DNA of 47,980 nucleotides, from NCBI GenBank assembly GCA_943328795.2, contig CALQBK020000015.1:1-47980 (forward strand), written 5' to 3'. The notes beneath the pieces are model-generated. The model worked only from the letters and a program-made list of their open reading frames with translations, made no database searches and had not been told where the DNA came from. How positions within the stretch are numbered: the stretch's first letter is position 1; every line of letters begins with the position of its first letter. This stretch comes from Bifidobacterium breve. Its GTDB lineage: Bacteria; Myxococcota_A; UBA796; SXON01. Positions 47,212 through 47,980 of the stretch are shown here, piece by piece. The translations under genes and the position numbers were made by a program.

Positions 47212-47980
47212 TCGAGGCCGTCGACGGTTCGAGCGCCCTCCGCGCCAGTGGTCCGGGCCCCACGGTCGAGCGCGGGTTCGCGGCGATCTTCGACGGGGCA
47301 GCCAGCGATCTCGACGCACGTGGCGCGCCCGAACGAACCGGACGCGGCGAGCTGGCGCACGCACCCGCGCCCCGGGTGGTTGGTGGTTCGCCGGGCGGGC
47401 GCCGACGGCGTCGGACCGGGTGTCGGGGTGACGAGCCTGCTCAGCCGCCCGGCTTCGCGCCTGCCACCGACGCCTGGCGACGAGATGTCGCCCAGGCGCC
47501 CGTTCCAGACGACCGTGGTCCCCGGGTGCCGCAAGGGGGGATCGACGCCTCCTCGCGGCCTGTGACGCGGCCCGGCACGGTCGAGCCCACGATGCCGGGC
47601 ACCATTGGGCCCCTCCACCCGCCGAAGGCGGCCAGCACCCCCAGCGTTGCCCCCCCGGAGCCTGGCGCGCGGCCCACGCCCAGCACGGCCGGCGCCCCGC
47701 CCCCCGGGCCCCTCCACCCCTCGAACGCCGCAACCACCGCCACGCCCGGCGCCCCCACCGTTGCCCCCCCGGCGCCTGGCGCACAGCCCGCGCCCAGCAC
47801 GGCCGGCGCCCCGCCCCCCGGGCCCCCCCACCCCTCGAACGCGGCCACCACCAACGCGGCGGCGCCCGACACCGCCGTAGCACCCGCCGACACCGTCGAG
47901 AAGGGCGCACCAGAGCTGCGCGCCAACCTTTTGCTCGCCGGCCTCACCCTGGAAGAAGCCCCCCCCTTGACCACACCCCC
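47208..47980 (+). CDS. Probable FliK (hook-length control) N-terminal part, cut by window edge
   Basis: The GTG at 47208 overlaps the MotE-like stop and opens a frame that runs off the window with no stop (about 257 residues seen). The protein is Pro/Ala/Gly/Thr-rich and disordered, with a duplicated 38-residue unit (VAPPxPGA, PSTAGAPPPGP, HPSNAATT). FliK proteins have just such a disordered N-terminal part before a conserved C-terminal core, and the gene position after fliJ fits. The deciding C-terminal part lies outside the window. A different secreted Pro-rich protein is possible. Confidence 0.55.
   Translation, partial: MIEAVDGSSALRASGPGPTVERGFAAIFDGAASDLDARGAPERTGRGELAHAPAPRVVGGSPGGRRRRRTGCRGDEPAQPPGFAPATDAWRRDVAQAPVPDDRGPRVPQGGIDASSRPVTRPGTVEPTMPGTIGPLHPPKAASTPSVAPPEPGARPTPSTAGAPPPGPLHPSNAATTATPGAPTVAPPAPGAQPAPSTAGAPPPGPPHPSNAATTNAAAPDTAVAPADTVEKGAPELRANLLLAGLTLEEAPPLTTP
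47646..47854 (+). repeat. 114-bp coding repeat in the probable fliK
   Basis: Two near-identical 38-codon units, the first at 47646-47759 and the second from 47760 onward. They share the PSTAGAPPPGP and HPSNAATT cores. An earlier partial copy is suggested by GPLHPPKAASTPS. Confidence 0.7.

Overview
The window is high-GC, gene-dense bacterial DNA that is almost entirely one flagellar gene island (fli, flg, flh and mot genes), with a few signalling, surface and glycosylation genes attached. Several features point to a Myxococcota-like or related deltaproteobacterial lineage. These are MopE-type Asp/Cys repeats with thrombospondin type 3 repeats, C-terminal tails resembling the MYXO-CTERM sorting signal, a HEAT-repeat NTPase, a Ser/Thr kinase fused to an HDOD domain, and a FlgJ-type rod-binding domain fused to an M23 peptidase. 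The species cannot be named from the sequence.

Layout: 1-7.4 kb (minus) holds a group with a HEAT-repeat NTPase, a methyltransferase, a GT4 glycosyltransferase and a Maf-family flagellin glycosyltransferase that runs off the left edge. 7.5-8.6 kb (plus) is a porin, convergent with a kinase-HDOD gene. 11.1-27.8 kb (minus) holds four flagellar transcription units: flgB-flgC-fliE; fliD-fliS-fliT-like-barrel-TPR; fliC; and flgI-flgJ-flgM-flgN-flgK-flgL. It also holds fliA-flgF-flgG-flgA-flgH-motA-motB. From 28.1 kb rightward (plus) are fliL-fliM-fliN-fliO-fliP-fliQ-fliR-flhB, then three secreted or outer-membrane proteins, then flhA, fliF-fliG-fliH-fliI, fliJ-motE-like and the start of a probable fliK. 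The two halves diverge from the 27.8-28.1 kb region, which carries a perfect 48-bp tandem duplication.

The strongest unannotated signal is a promoter motif seen at twelve places. It has a TCAA-type (or TAAA-type) -35 box, exactly 11 spacer bases, and a CCGATAG-like -10 box. It resembles the sigma-28 (FliA) consensus and sits in front of flgB, fliD, fliC, flgM, flgI, fliA, fliL, fliN, the surface-protein operon, flhA, fliF and fliJ. It is often embedded in the end of the preceding gene. Early structural, export and late filament genes, fliA itself and the anti-sigma gene flgM therefore all appear to share one promoter class. That is unlike the tiered sigma-54 or FlhDC schemes of well-studied bacteria. 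At flgI and fliF the start codon falls where transcription should begin, and at flhA and flgM within a few bases of it, suggesting leaderless or nearly leaderless messages.

The most promising candidate for an undescribed system is the three-gene surface operon (beta-propeller-like protein, beta-helix/MopE/TSP3 protein, OmpA-like barrel) inserted between flhB and flhA under the same motif. A second candidate is the pair of unknown genes (TPR protein and beta-rich protein) appended to fliD-fliS-fliT. flgD, flgE, flhF/flhG and chemotaxis genes are not in the window. No rRNA, tRNA, CRISPR or insertion sequence was found.
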